DNA of 64,000 nucleotides from Selaginella tamariscina. Lineage: Eukaryota > Streptophyta > Lycopodiopsida > Selaginellales > Selaginellaceae. Below the pieces are notes generated by a model. It was not told the origin of the DNA, ran no database searches, and was given only the letters and a program-made list of their open reading frames with translations. A program made the position numbers and the translations under genes. Location of the stretch: assembly GCA_003024785.1 (NCBI GenBank), contig PUQB01000167.1, forward strand, positions 124,001 to 188,000, written 5' to 3'. Below are positions 44,101 to 60,640 of the stretch, piece after piece (the stretch's first letter is position 1; each line of letters starts with the position of its first letter).

Positions 44101-45696
44101 GTAAATGTCTAGTTTTGTTCTTTTTGTGTATGTTAGTGTGAATGTTATACTATATTTGGTATGTAGGAAGTTCTAGATTCAACTCCAAATTTTTTGGTGC
44201 AAGTGTCGATCCAAATGAAACATAGGTAAGTGACTTGGTTCTAGTTTTGGTTTTCATATTTAAAGTGCATTTAACTTGGTTACCTTGTAGCCTTTCCCTG
44301 ACTTAGTGAAGGATAAAATAGGCATGGTTTTTATGGCATAGAACAAGGAGATCGCAATGTCCCTTTTTTGAAGGGCCGAACTCAATCTTGACTAAAGATG
44401 TATTCAAAGTGATTAATACTTTATTCATTGTTCACTTTTTATTTCAGTAATCTTTTTGTAGTTGCTGGAAGATTGGGAAGCAAGAATGAGAGATCTAAAC
44501 ATGGAGCAATTAAAGTCACTTTCATGTTTGTTCATGGTATGATGCGATTGCAGAAATTAGTTTGAGGCAAGTGAAGTCATGGGCAACTACATTTATAAGA
44601 ACAAGAGATATAAGGTGTTCGCAATTACTTTAGCTATGAAATTTGATAAGGCACTAGAGCACCTTCTAGCCCGAGCTATTGAGAAGGGCTACTTTAAAGT
44701 TAAAAGTGACGCGTGGGACTGCAAGGAGTTTTAGTTATTCCAGATTAACCACTATGGTGGCCTGTATATAAATCATTTTCATATTCCAATATCATCAACA
44801 ATATCTAGAATACACTTTTGAGATCCACTTTTAATTAACATCTATAGTCTCAATGTGTTTCCCACTGTTTTTACAGGGGGGGAAAATAGTATATTTTTCA
44901 AAAAATTTGTTACCTTATTAGCATTAAATAAGTCACATGTATTCTCCACTATAGAAGACAATGTAAATTCTATATTTCATTTCAGATGTGTGCGCACTAT
45001 ATATTTCATTTTCAAAAGCATTACTATATTCACATAACAAAACACTAAATTTACACTTGTTTTTCCACATTTAAAATTAGCAAACCACAACCATCACATG
45101 TACCACAATAAAAAGCCATTATGCCACAATTCAAAAGCCATAGACCACATAGTGGCACTCAATATAGGATTTTCTCATTCACGATCTAAATGCTTTTGTA
45201 ATGAATTTTGAAAAAAAAAACCCACAGAAAATGGCTCATTGTGTGATTAATGTGATATGCACAAATATATTGTTTAGGAAGCGATATAAGATTACTTTGT
45301 AGGTTTCAATTATGGAAACATGATTAAGAATCCAATTCTCAAGGATTTTTGAATTCAATCAACTTCATTTATTTTATTGATTGTACCAATCATATGTCTT
45401 AACTCACAATGACGATAACACTCAAGGGGTTATATTTGTAACCTATTATCCTATTCTAATGGTATTTTAGCAAGTAATTCAATTATATATATATAGAATA
45501 TTGAATATGTTGCAATGTGTAATTGTTACTACTAACAATTCTATAAATCTATTATGGAAAATTAAAATCTAAATGTGTATATATGTATATACATGAGGTT
45601 ACATGAAAGATGCAAAATGTGTTTTTTTTTTCAAGTGTATATTATACTACTTCTAACTCTTATTATATGAAAAAAAATATTTTATTTTTCATGAAT

Positions 45697-45763
<67 letters not shown>
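45697..45763. repeat. Compound microsatellite (AC)n(AT)n(AG)n
   Basis: About 13 AC, 9 AT and 11 AG units follow directly on one another without interruption. The same AT-then-AG order occurs in the intron at 56954-57068. Confidence 0.95.
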
Positions 45764-47404
45764 ATTACATGTTATTTGATTTGAAATATATTAAGGAAAA
45801 GTTTATAATTTTAAAAATGCTCATACGACATTTTAATGATTAATGAACAAAGTTATTCAAGGTTTGAAGTCATTTTTACAAAAGTGTTTTTGACAATCTT
45901 CTTGTGCACTCAACTAGTATAGACATTTGGCTCATGTTGAATAGGTTTGATGCAGTTGTGACATCATTAATTAAAGTTGAAGTTGTCCAAATGAGACTTT
46001 CATGAAGTATTCAAAATTGTTATTTTTCATGATGATGTTACCTAAATACAACAAAGATTTAGGCGATAAAGGAGTTTCATGTGCCAAAAACACATCACAA
46101 CCTTCAATAATTCTTGGGTTTGTTCTTTATTTATCTAATGAAACAGCTTCATTATGTGTTTTGTTATATTCTCCTTCTTTCTCTTAGTCTTATAAATATC
46201 AATCTTCTTTTGAGGTACTTATTCATTTTTTAACTTTTGCCTCTTCTTCATTAGCATGATTTTCTCGTCCCTTTTATTCTTCATATTGATGCTTCAAATA
46301 TTGGTTTAGATGTTGATTTCATTCGACTATGAATAAGAAGAATTTGGCAGTTTGTATGGGCATTCCACAAATTCCATGCTTAACTTCATGGTTCTTTCAT
46401 GTTGGTTAAGTGTGATCATGTAGCAATGTAATCAATCTTAAAGAAGAAGCATCGAATGGGTCAACATGCTCGATGGGTGTAAAATTACTACTTCACTACT
46501 CGTCATCGTTAAGTTTTTTAATGGTCAATGTAAATGTTTTGTCATGTGCTCCAGTGGTGGCTAGAGTCATGTTTTCTTTAGAACCAACACCATTGCTTAC
46601 TCTCCATGAGATTGGATTGACATAATGCTTAAAACTATAGAATCAACAAATAATTGATGTTCTCAAGACTCTTGAGTTAGTTGCAAATGTGAATGTTTGT
46701 TTTTGAGAACACGTTGTCAAGTTCCATTAGTGGAGGATTTTCTTTATTTTGTGAGTCTAATTGTAATACTTAACCCACTTCATTTAGTAATTATATTATA
46801 TTATGTGTCTCAATTTTTTCATACTTTTCATAATGATCTTTTTTTAATTCATCTCAAGTTTTAAATAAGTTACGTGCTCGATTTTATTAGCTTCATCTCC
46901 GATATGATCTTCCTTAGTATTTACAAATATATCATTTTTATCAAGTTCAAAATCCTTGTTTCATTCCTTCTTATGATTTTTTATAATCCATTCACGTCTA
47001 TCCTTTTCATTTTGTTTCATTAGGTGATTTTCTATAATGATAACAAGAATATATATGTTATTGTTTTGCTTAACTATTTTACATGTTATGTGAAGGTTCT
47101 TATCATTGATTTATTGTTTTATCATGTGGTTAACTACTTAGTCAAGAATTAAACAATTCTTAACACTTAATTATTTGGAAATGAATAATTTAGTGGAGCA
47201 CCTCAATTGTACCTTCAAGAGTATATTAAATTAACGACAAATTACTACTTACCCTCTTTTAATTTGCTTATGTTTGTTATGTCCATCAATATATAATCTA
47301 AATATAGGATTAAGCACTGGCATATGCATGCTTATAGTATGTGTATATATAAAGCATGATTAAGATTATTGACATATGTATTATATACATATATTATGCA
47401 TACA

Positions 47405-47452
47405 CATATACATATATATATGTGTGTGTGTGCGTGCGCGCGCACGCGCGTG
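47405..47452. repeat. Compound microsatellite with alternating purine-pyrimidine run
   Basis: AT units pass into TG units and then into GTGCGCGCGCACGCGCGTGC. Runs of CG and TG of this kind can adopt left-handed DNA under torsion; that is general knowledge, not shown here. Confidence 0.9.
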
Positions 47453-47727
47453 CAAAAAGTATGAGATAGGATAGCATATTTTAGGTCTTTTTCTATGGAT
47501 TATAACCACTTGAGCTCTAATGGTTTTAATTGATAGATTTAATAAACTCATGAATAAACATGAGTTAAAAATTATATAACAAATTACTTATAAATTATTT
47601 AAATAATGCAAAATTAAAAGTACTCATATTATTAAGTTTCTTTATAAAAACCATAACGTTCTTAATCAATAGGTTACAAAATCCCAAGAAGTTTCCACAA
47701 AATTTAAAAGCATAATAAAAGACTATA

Positions 47728-47908
47728 CAGTAAAACCTGTCTAAATTAAACCTGTATAAATTAAAACCCTCTAAATTAAATAAAAATTATGGTCCCCCTA
47801 TATATATTATTATTATTTTATTATTTTTTACCCTCCCTTATTTAAAACCCTCTCTAAATTAAATATTATCTCCCGTCCCAACACATTTAATTTATACAGG
47901 TTCTACTG
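47728..47908. mobile_element. Emigrant/Lemi-like MITE (pogo-type), 181 bp
   Basis: The ends are CAGTAAAACCTGTCTAAATT and, on the opposite strand, CAGTAGAACCTGTATAAATT, so the terminal inverted repeats match at all but two of 20 positions. A TA dinucleotide flanks both sides (47726-47727 and 47909-47910). The termini closely resemble the CAGTAAAACCTCTATAAATT ends of plant Emigrant MITEs, which are moved by pogo-like transposases. It has no coding capacity. Confidence 0.82.
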
Positions 47909-49085
47909 TAGAATGAAAACCTTATTTAGGAATTAAATAATGCAGAATTAAGACTACTTTACTGTATTTTCAAAATTTTCTTCAAAAAAAAAACCATATA
48001 ATCACTTGAACTCAAGTGGTCTTAACCAATAATTCTCAAAATGAATTTTAAAAACTTAAAAATTTTAAATTGTTAAAAAGTTACTATATAATAAAATTCT
48101 TAAACAATTTAAAAACTTCTATTACTTTTTCAAATTATGAATTTAAAAACATGAAATAAAAATCATTTATAAAGTTTTAAAAATTATAAAGTTAAAACCA
48201 TTCATTCTTAATTCATATAACTTTTTAAAATCTAGAGTAGTCAGAGCGATTTTAATTCATAATTTTTTAACACTTGTAGACCACTTAAGTAAAAGATTTT
48301 ATTATGGATCATTTAAATCAAATCATAAAGGAGGATATTCATGCTTAGTTTAAGCAACATTTAAATAACAGAAGAGTGTTTTTATATATTCATTCTTTTC
48401 AAATTCAAATTCATGGCTTTAATATTGGATGATTGTGCTCCTAAATTAAATTGCTATTTTAAATTCAATGTTGAACTAAAATAATACTAAGCAAACTCAC
48501 AAATTTATTTTTTTTTCAATTTAGAGTCAAAATTATGACGGATATGATTTTTAAATTCAATATTATAAAATAATACTAGGCTAATATTTTATTTAAAGTT
48601 ATTTAAAGCTTTTTATAAATGCGTAAAATTAAGAAATTATAAAGATTTTTAAAATCACAAAATTAAATTTATTTAATCTTGAGTACTCAATTTTAATTCA
48701 TGGTTTTCTAAAACTAAGGTTAGAACTACTTAAGCTCAAGGTTTTCTAAAATCTAACGCCTATTAAATTTGTAATGATCCTAATTCTTAATTATTTGAAA
48801 GGACCACTCAAGTTGGCGCGTCATAATTTATGGGTTTTTTTCCGTAAGTTGGACAGAGAAACATATATACACACCTGACTGTAATATAAGCACGATGGAG
48901 TATATGTATACTTTTGTTGTACATATGCTAATATATACACACATTAAAAAGTGTAATCTAGCCTTCTATATATTCTACACACATGACTATATAGGATATA
49001 GATCTTCTACATATGCATATATATACATACAAAGGAAATGCAATAGTTTTTTACCTGAGCAAAAATGAACATAAAGTTAAACAAG

Positions 49086-50267
49086 TTAACAACAGTTGGA
49101 CAGAGCATTCTTCAAAGCAGTGTTCTCCTTCTTGAGCTTATTGTATGCAGATTTCACCAAGGTGATCATCTCGACTGCATCCCTCCTGTACTTAACCATC
49201 TCCTGTTCCCTTCTCTCAAACACCTCCTGCAGCTTCTCATTCTCCACCTTCAACCCCACATTATCCTCCTCCAGCTTCTGCAACTTCATCTCAAGTTCAA
49301 TCCTCATCTTCTTCTCCTGCTCCACCTGATACCTCCAGTCATCCTCCAGCATACATCCTTGTTCTTGTACATTCACATCCTCATGTATATCCACCTGAAT
49401 CCCCTTATCCACGACCTCCACCAAGCTGCAATATATGATCTTCGTAAGCCACTCTCCATGAGGGAAGAGACGGTGCCTAAATCGACAATCCTTTGCAGAC
49501 TTTAACATGATCTTTGCAAGATACCCAGCCCAGTTCATCTCGATCTCCCGCTGATAAGACTTGTCCAGACCCAACAGTACCTCCGCTGAGACACAGTTGA
49601 AGCAGTCTTTCTTCGACTCAAGCCTTACCATCAGCATGCTGGCAACTGCTGCAAACACATCGACGTCCTCCCCGTAAACCACCTGTCCAAGATCGTAACC
49701 CCTACATTTCTTCTCACTGGGTTTCATAAGAATCCTTTGAGGGAGCTCCTGTGCTGTGCAGTGAAGATGGTCGGGATGTCTTCAGTCCCAACAGGAAGCT
49801 TTGTAGCGCCAGAAACACTGCCCTCATCCAGCTTCACTGGGGTTCCTCGAACAGTACCTGTGCTCGTTTTCGGATCAAAGCTCGAAAGAAACTCATCACA
49901 GATGCGCTTGTCAAGGTTGGGAACCGATTGGGTTGCAAACGAATACAGACCCATCAATCTGAGCAGACGCACTGCTCTACCCTCAGAGAGGATCGGTATG
50001 TCCACAACGTGCATCTTTCTGTATTCATATCCTGCAATCTCCCTGTCCCGATCGTCCCGGAAGAATGAAAACTTACGTAGTGTCGCTTGTTCCTCAGGCT
50101 TCTTGAAGTCTTTATCTCGCTTCCGCTTTCGCCTCGCAAATGTTTTATTTGCAGGTGGAAGGAGATTGAACACGAGCTGCGATTCTGCACACACACACAC
50201 AGACACACACACACATATATATGCTTTAATACAAACATAAAACACCACACTACTAACCTTCTTCCAT
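49086..50267 (-). CDS. Unrecognised plant protein with C-terminal coiled coil, frame broken
   Basis: A tiny first exon (50258-50267, ATGGAAGAAG) is followed by a 72-nt GT-AG intron (50185-50256, with a TG-repeat in place of a pyrimidine tract). Exon 2 starts at 50184 and reads ESQLVFNLLPPANKTFARRK, a Lys/Arg-rich stretch resembling a nuclear localisation signal, then SVPNLDKRICDEFLSSFDPK. This frame stops at 49724, overlapping by ATGA a second frame (49086-49727, 213 codons) that reads on naturally (KKCRGYDLGQVVYGEDVDVF). It ends in a long coiled coil rich in Glu, Lys and Leu (about 49100-49370). A single-base indel or an unseen intron would explain the break. The middle part loosely recalls plant transposon-associated proteins, but I do not assign a function. 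Confidence 0.6.
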
Positions 50268-50390
50268 GGCCAGATCTCTCTGAAAGCTCCCACAATTCCC
50301 AAGGCATTTAAGGTACTTCCATAGAATGATTTTGTTAATTAACCTAGATATATATATATTAAGTATACATTATCTTTGTAATGTCCAATT
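50268..50390. other. 123-bp spacer between PPR stop and the next start codon
   Basis: This short gap must contain the 3' end of the PPR transcript and the promoter of the downstream minus-strand gene, or the two are read together. It is AT-rich on the PPR side, with TATATATATATT at about 50349-50360. Confidence 0.6.
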
Positions 50391-52349
50391 TTAACTATAG
50401 TACATGTCTGCCAGCAAGAGATATGAGGCACTATGTGAAGGCCTTATTTTCTGAAGGTGCGCTGCTGCAAGCTCTCCACGCTTCTCGTCCCTGTTGAGCT
50501 TACATGCGGCAAGCAGAGAGGACCATGCTATCGTGTCCGCCAAGAAAGGCATGCTGTTTATAAGCTCCTCGGCATACTGAACTTCACCAGCTCGTCCAAT
50601 GATATCCACCATGCAATAGTAATGCTGCTTAATCGGGATTATATAGTGATCAGATTGCATGGAGATGAAGTATTCCCATCCATCCTTAATCAAACCATTA
50701 TGGTTACACCCACTTAAAACACACAAGAACGTTATATCAGTCGGTTTAAAACCTTCCAGACATACACAGGAGAGTATCTCAGCAGCGGGAGTGAGATTTC
50801 CCGAGTGGGAAAACATAGAAATGATAATGTCAGGTGATATAGTGTCGTAACAAGGCATGAGTTTGTAAATCTCATTCGCTTTCTGCATATCCCCGTTCTG
50901 AGCATATGCACCCAAGATACAGTTCCACGCAAGAGAGGTTCTTTCTGGCATGTAGTTAAACACCTGCATTGCCTTTTCGAGCTTCTTATCATTCCCGAAC
51001 ATGGTAATTACTGTTGCCCAAGACACAAGGTTGTGCTCGGGCATCCTGTTGTATACATCCACACCTTCTTGAACACACACGTCCTGCCCGTACGCTGCAA
51101 CCAGCGTGTTCCACGATATTGAGTCGCGTTCCGGAATCCCGTCGAAGATGCATTTCGAACACTCGAGTTGTTGGTTTTGTAGATAGCCTGCCATCATCCC
51201 GTTCATAGTAACAACGCTCCACCCCGGCATGCGGTCGTATGTAGATTTTGCATTTTCAAGGCTTCCATTCAGAATGTATGCATTGAATAACGCAGTCCAT
51301 GATATGAGGTCGTGCTTGTGCATTGTGTTAAACATGGTTTTGGCTTCTTGGATATGCCCATTCTGGGCATATGCAAGAAACATGGTGGTTCTCGACACAA
51401 GGTCTTGCTGTCCCATTCCGTCGTAAATTGCCCTTGCTTCGGTCAGTCGAGAGTTTTCTGCGTATGCCTGAAGCATAGTCGTCAATGAGACCACGCTCCA
51501 CTGTGGGAATTTATCGTATATGCTCTTGCACTCGTCGACACACCCTTGTTGTGCATATGCTGCAACTAATGTATTCCAGGATATGACGTCTCTCTCCGGC
51601 ATACTTTCGAAGACATCTCTTGCTCTGGTGGTATGTCCACCTTGAGCATATGAGGAACTCAGCGTGTTCCATAGTATGAGGTTGTGTTCTGGCATCTCTC
51701 GGAAAATTGCATCGGCTTCCACATCTTCCCCACCTTGCACACATGCGTGAAACATGACACTCCACGAAAGAAGTGTTCGCTGAGGCATGAAGTTAAACAG
51801 GATTTTAACATCCTTAATGAGATTCTGCTGTGCGAAGCACTTCATCATGGCATTCCACGAGATAACATCTCTTTCTGTCATGTTTTCGAATAGGAGTCGC
51901 GCCTTGGATAGTTGCCCATTCTCTGCAAATGCAGTAATCATCGTGTTCCAAGTAGAAACGTTCCTGTCCGGCATTTTATCAAAGAAATCGGTTGCCCTGT
52001 GTAGATTTGAGGCCTGACTATATGCTGAAAGCATTGAGTTCCATGTAATGACGTCTCTCTCCTGTGTCATATGGAACAAACACTCGGCCTCTTCGATATG
52101 CCCGTTCTGGGCATATGCACTCATGATGATATTCCATGAGAGAACATCTGGATTCTGAATAGTGTCGAATACCTTGCGTGCTTCGTTCAGGTGCCCGCAT
52201 TTTCCATACATGAGAACGATCTGATCTACAACAGGCTTGCAGTTTTTGAACTGGCTGCCGAAAATACGTGCGTGGAGCTTTCTTCCTGCCCATATGTCTT
52301 TCGTATTTGCACATGACCTGAGTAGTTGACAGAGCTCTCTCGCTGCCAT
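50391..52349 (-). CDS. Pentatricopeptide repeat protein, PLS class, long S-motif run
   Basis: 652 residues, intronless, ATG at 52349, the first in frame after an upstream stop. After an L-like start (LCQLLRSCANTKDIWAGRKL) and a first repeat come 14 consecutive 31-residue S-type motifs, for example DVLSWNIIMSAYAQNGHIEE and NVSTWNTMITAFAENGQLSK. Less regular motifs (about residues 490-590) follow, then the start of an E domain (ADTIAWSSLLAACKLNRDEK) that ends abruptly at ADMYYS. There is no DYW deaminase. PPR proteins bind organellar RNA, one base per motif; a protein ending in a partial E domain would need partner proteins if it edits. No clear transit peptide is visible at the N-terminus. A run of only S motifs is unusual outside early land-plant lineages. 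Confidence 0.93.
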   Translation of the reverse strand: MAARELCQLLRSCANTKDIWAGRKLHARIFGSQFKNCKPVVDQIVLMYGKCGHLNEARKVFDTIQNPDVLSWNIIMSAYAQNGHIEEAECLFHMTQERDVITWNSMLSAYSQASNLHRATDFFDKMPDRNVSTWNTMITAFAENGQLSKARLLFENMTERDVISWNAMMKCFAQQNLIKDVKILFNFMPQRTLLSWSVMFHACVQGGEDVEADAIFREMPEHNLILWNTLSSSYAQGGHTTRARDVFESMPERDVISWNTLVAAYAQQGCVDECKSIYDKFPQWSVVSLTTMLQAYAENSRLTEARAIYDGMGQQDLVSRTTMFLAYAQNGHIQEAKTMFNTMHKHDLISWTALFNAYILNGSLENAKSTYDRMPGWSVVTMNGMMAGYLQNQQLECSKCIFDGIPERDSISWNTLVAAYGQDVCVQEGVDVYNRMPEHNLVSWATVITMFGNDKKLEKAMQVFNYMPERTSLAWNCILGAYAQNGDMQKANEIYKLMPCYDTISPDIIISMFSHSGNLTPAAEILSCVCLEGFKPTDITFLCVLSGCNHNGLIKDGWEYFISMQSDHYIIPIKQHYYCMVDIIGRAGEVQYAEELINSMPFLADTIAWSSLLAACKLNRDEKRGELAAAHLQKIRPSHSASYLLLADMYYS

Positions 52350-52379
52350 AAACCATTCTTGAGAGTCTTGTAACTAAGG

Positions 52380-52406
52380 TTAGGGTTTAGGGGTTTACTA
52401 TTTATA
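52380..52406 (-). promoter_or_regulatory. PPR promoter: TATA box and telo-box
   Basis: On the minus strand TATAAATA lies at 52406-52399, about 50 bp before the start codon. It is followed by AAACCCTAA at 52388-52380, the plant telo-box word common in promoters of translation-related and organelle-related genes. The implied leader is very short. Confidence 0.55.
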
Positions 52407-52574
52407 CGCAGTGAGCATAATTCAGGGTTTTAGCAATTTATTCACAATTTGTGCATTTCTAGTATTGAAGCTATACAGCATGTAACCAAGAGTAATTGCA
52501 CTGTAGTTACTGTTGAGAATGTAACTAGAGTATGATGTTATAGTCAGATCCAGTGGGCAGCCTCCCTATGATTG

Positions 52575-52860
52575 ACATTCGGATTGTCCTTACGTAGACA
52601 CTGAGTAATAATCTTTGAATTGGTGGGGTGAATTTTGCAGGAGCTATACGAAGACTGCTATGGTGTTCTAAACAGTAGAATATCTGGTAGATTCTACATT
52701 CGGATTGTCCTTACGTAGACACTGAGTAATAATCTTTGAATTGGTGGGGTGAATTTTGCAGGAGACTGCTATGGTGTTCTAAACAGTAGAATATCTGGTC
52801 GTAGAATTTTGCAGGAGCTATACGAAGACTGACTGTTTTATTAACAAACTGCTATGGTGT
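52575..52860. repeat. Partial tandem duplication, 121-bp unit
   Basis: ACATTCGGATTGTCCTTACG starts at 52575 and again at 52696. The first copies are near identical apart from a 12-base deletion (GCTATACGAAGA). A third, scrambled partial copy (GAATTTTGCAGGAGCTATAC and CTGCTATGGTGTTAGAC) follows to about 52865. It lies upstream of the PPR gene and has no open frame. Confidence 0.9.
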
Positions 52861-52865
52861 TAGAC

Positions 52866-54348
52866 TATCTTCTGATAAAGATAACAACAAAATTTTATAA
52901 TAATATTTTTAATGTTTAACTTAATTAAATATATCTAAGACTTCAGTAATTGTAGATCAGGAGTAGAGTTAATTAGTTAAAAGAATTTATTAAAAAATCG
53001 AAAATGAATTTTTTTTAACGAACATGAGAATTGTAACTGATATCGATAGCAGGCATGTGTGTGACGGGGATATAAACTTTCATAAACACTTATATGCGTA
53101 CAGTTCGAGACATACCTTCATATACAATAGAAATCTCGACACAAAGTACTAGATCTACAGTTCAATTAAACATATATACTATATATATCAGAATATTTAA
53201 AAAATATTTTAAGACTCATTCGTGCGCACACCTGTCTCTTACTATCTTTCATAAGTGATATGCTTGAGCGAGTGTGTGCACGCACATGTACACACGCACA
53301 TACACACACAATTTGTACTCTCTATCTTATTTGAGAATACCGGCCGGACCATATCCAAAGAAGTGATGAGTATGATCCATTTCTGTCAAGAAGGTTCCTC
53401 CGGATATTTTTTGGGCCTGCTTGGTGCTCAGATTAGGAGCATTAAGCAGGCCAGACTGAGAATGAATGCACTGTTGTCATATAGAGTGATCAAACTAGGG
53501 TTTCCATTACCTGCAGAAAATCTATAAATATTAGAAATATTTGTACATCTCTATTACACAAGCGCACGGATGCACACACACTGGTACTGATGGGTCATGG
53601 TACGGCGGTACGTGTCATGATTCGAGACTTTACAAAGACCTTGCATGAATTTCGATTTTGCTCTCTAATGCGTCAATTCACACGAAACCCTAATTCCACT
53701 AAATGATCCGAATATTCTACAAAATTTGAATTCATGAACAAGAAAGTCAAATTACCTCTCCTGCCTCAATCGCAGTGCTTCTTTCACACTATTCATCTTT
53801 CTTCACTGCGGCATTTTCTTTCATCATATAGCAACTTCTGATGTTGCAAATGTGTATGCTGTCTACACAGATTTTTGCAAGCTCGAGATCCTATTCAATC
53901 TAGAGCTGATTGCGAGCCGCCCATCAGTTGAGATCTAATTCAATCTAGAACTGATCGAGAGCCGCCATTCGTTGATATCTGTGTACTGCAGTTTGCTAAG
54001 TTATAATTGCAGTACCTGCAATTTCGCTTTCTATGTGAATCTTTGCATAAAACTGCAGTTACAAATGTATACGATAGACACAAAGAAAGGACATCTTTTA
54101 TTGAACATCAGCTAGACGTTATGAACTTTATAGACAGTGACTTCGCTACATAAAAGAGTGTTGAGAAAACAGTATCCAGTTAAATAGATTCTCATCTTCT
54201 TGCTTCTATTCCAAATAGATTGACCACCTACACTTGCAGATTGTACATGATCTACGTGAAACTCCATCTCCTGCAGTTAGGCAGTTAGAAAAATTAGATA
54301 TATAGTAAATGTAACCATATAACCAATTAAATATAAACTTTGTACCAA
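52866..54348. other. Intergenic region between PPR and PHD genes
   Basis: No gene recognised. It contains a 45-bp direct repeat (53886-53930 and 53931-53974, with CAATCTAGAGCTGAT and CAATCTAGAACTGAT) and an AC-rich patch near 53270-53310. A frame at 53255-53527 is short and without known motifs. Confidence 0.55.
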
Positions 54349-60264
<5,916 letters not shown>

Positions 60265-60640
60265 TCGCACTTCCTATGTGACAATTCTATCTGTAATCTC
60301 CAAAATCCTGTATTGGGTAGCAAAAATCTATAGTATTTCGCGATCGACCTGAAATCTACACATGTAGATAATGCGTTGAAACGCCACACATTTTGAACTT
60401 GATAGACGCCATAGCCAGACCACTCTCTTTAACAAACGAGTGCAAAGAGCTCCAAATACACACCTGCCCTACACAGTACCAACAGATCTAACCCCGCCCG
60501 GCGTCTCTCCCACGCCTACACGCAGCACCGTGAGCGCACAACTTGCGTTAGGAGACTCTAGGGTTTTGTACTAATGGTCACGGGAATATTCCGTAGGGAA
60601 TATTCCTTGCTTTCGTCGGTGATTATAGCCTAATTTTGTT
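60265..60640 (-). promoter_or_regulatory. Upstream region of the PHD gene with paired GGAATATTCC
   Basis: Two copies of GGGAATATTCC lie at 60582-60592 and 60596-60606, each palindromic in its ten-base core and of the GAAnnTTC form seen in heat-shock elements. Nearby on the minus strand AAACCCTAG (about 60560-60568) resembles a telo-box. The region is richer in GC than its surroundings, consistent with a 5' leader and promoter. Confidence 0.4.

Larger units (their letters stand above)
44100..49085. other. AT-rich intergenic region with simple repeats and one MITE
   Basis: Apart from weak protein-like traces before 44740 I see no gene. The stretch is very AT-rich, especially 47560-48780. It holds two compound microsatellites (45697-45763 and 47405-47452) and the MITE at 47728-47908. 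Open frames such as 45610-45843 translate simple repeats. Confidence 0.6.

Noticed and set aside
45610..45843. Plus-strand 77-codon frame
   Set aside because: The central part is microsatellite translation; the rest is AT-rich low complexity.
49065..50311. Plus-strand frames of 146 and 167 codons
   Set aside because: Shadows of the minus-strand gene; Leu/His/Thr-rich without motifs, while the minus frames fit splice sites and a coiled coil.
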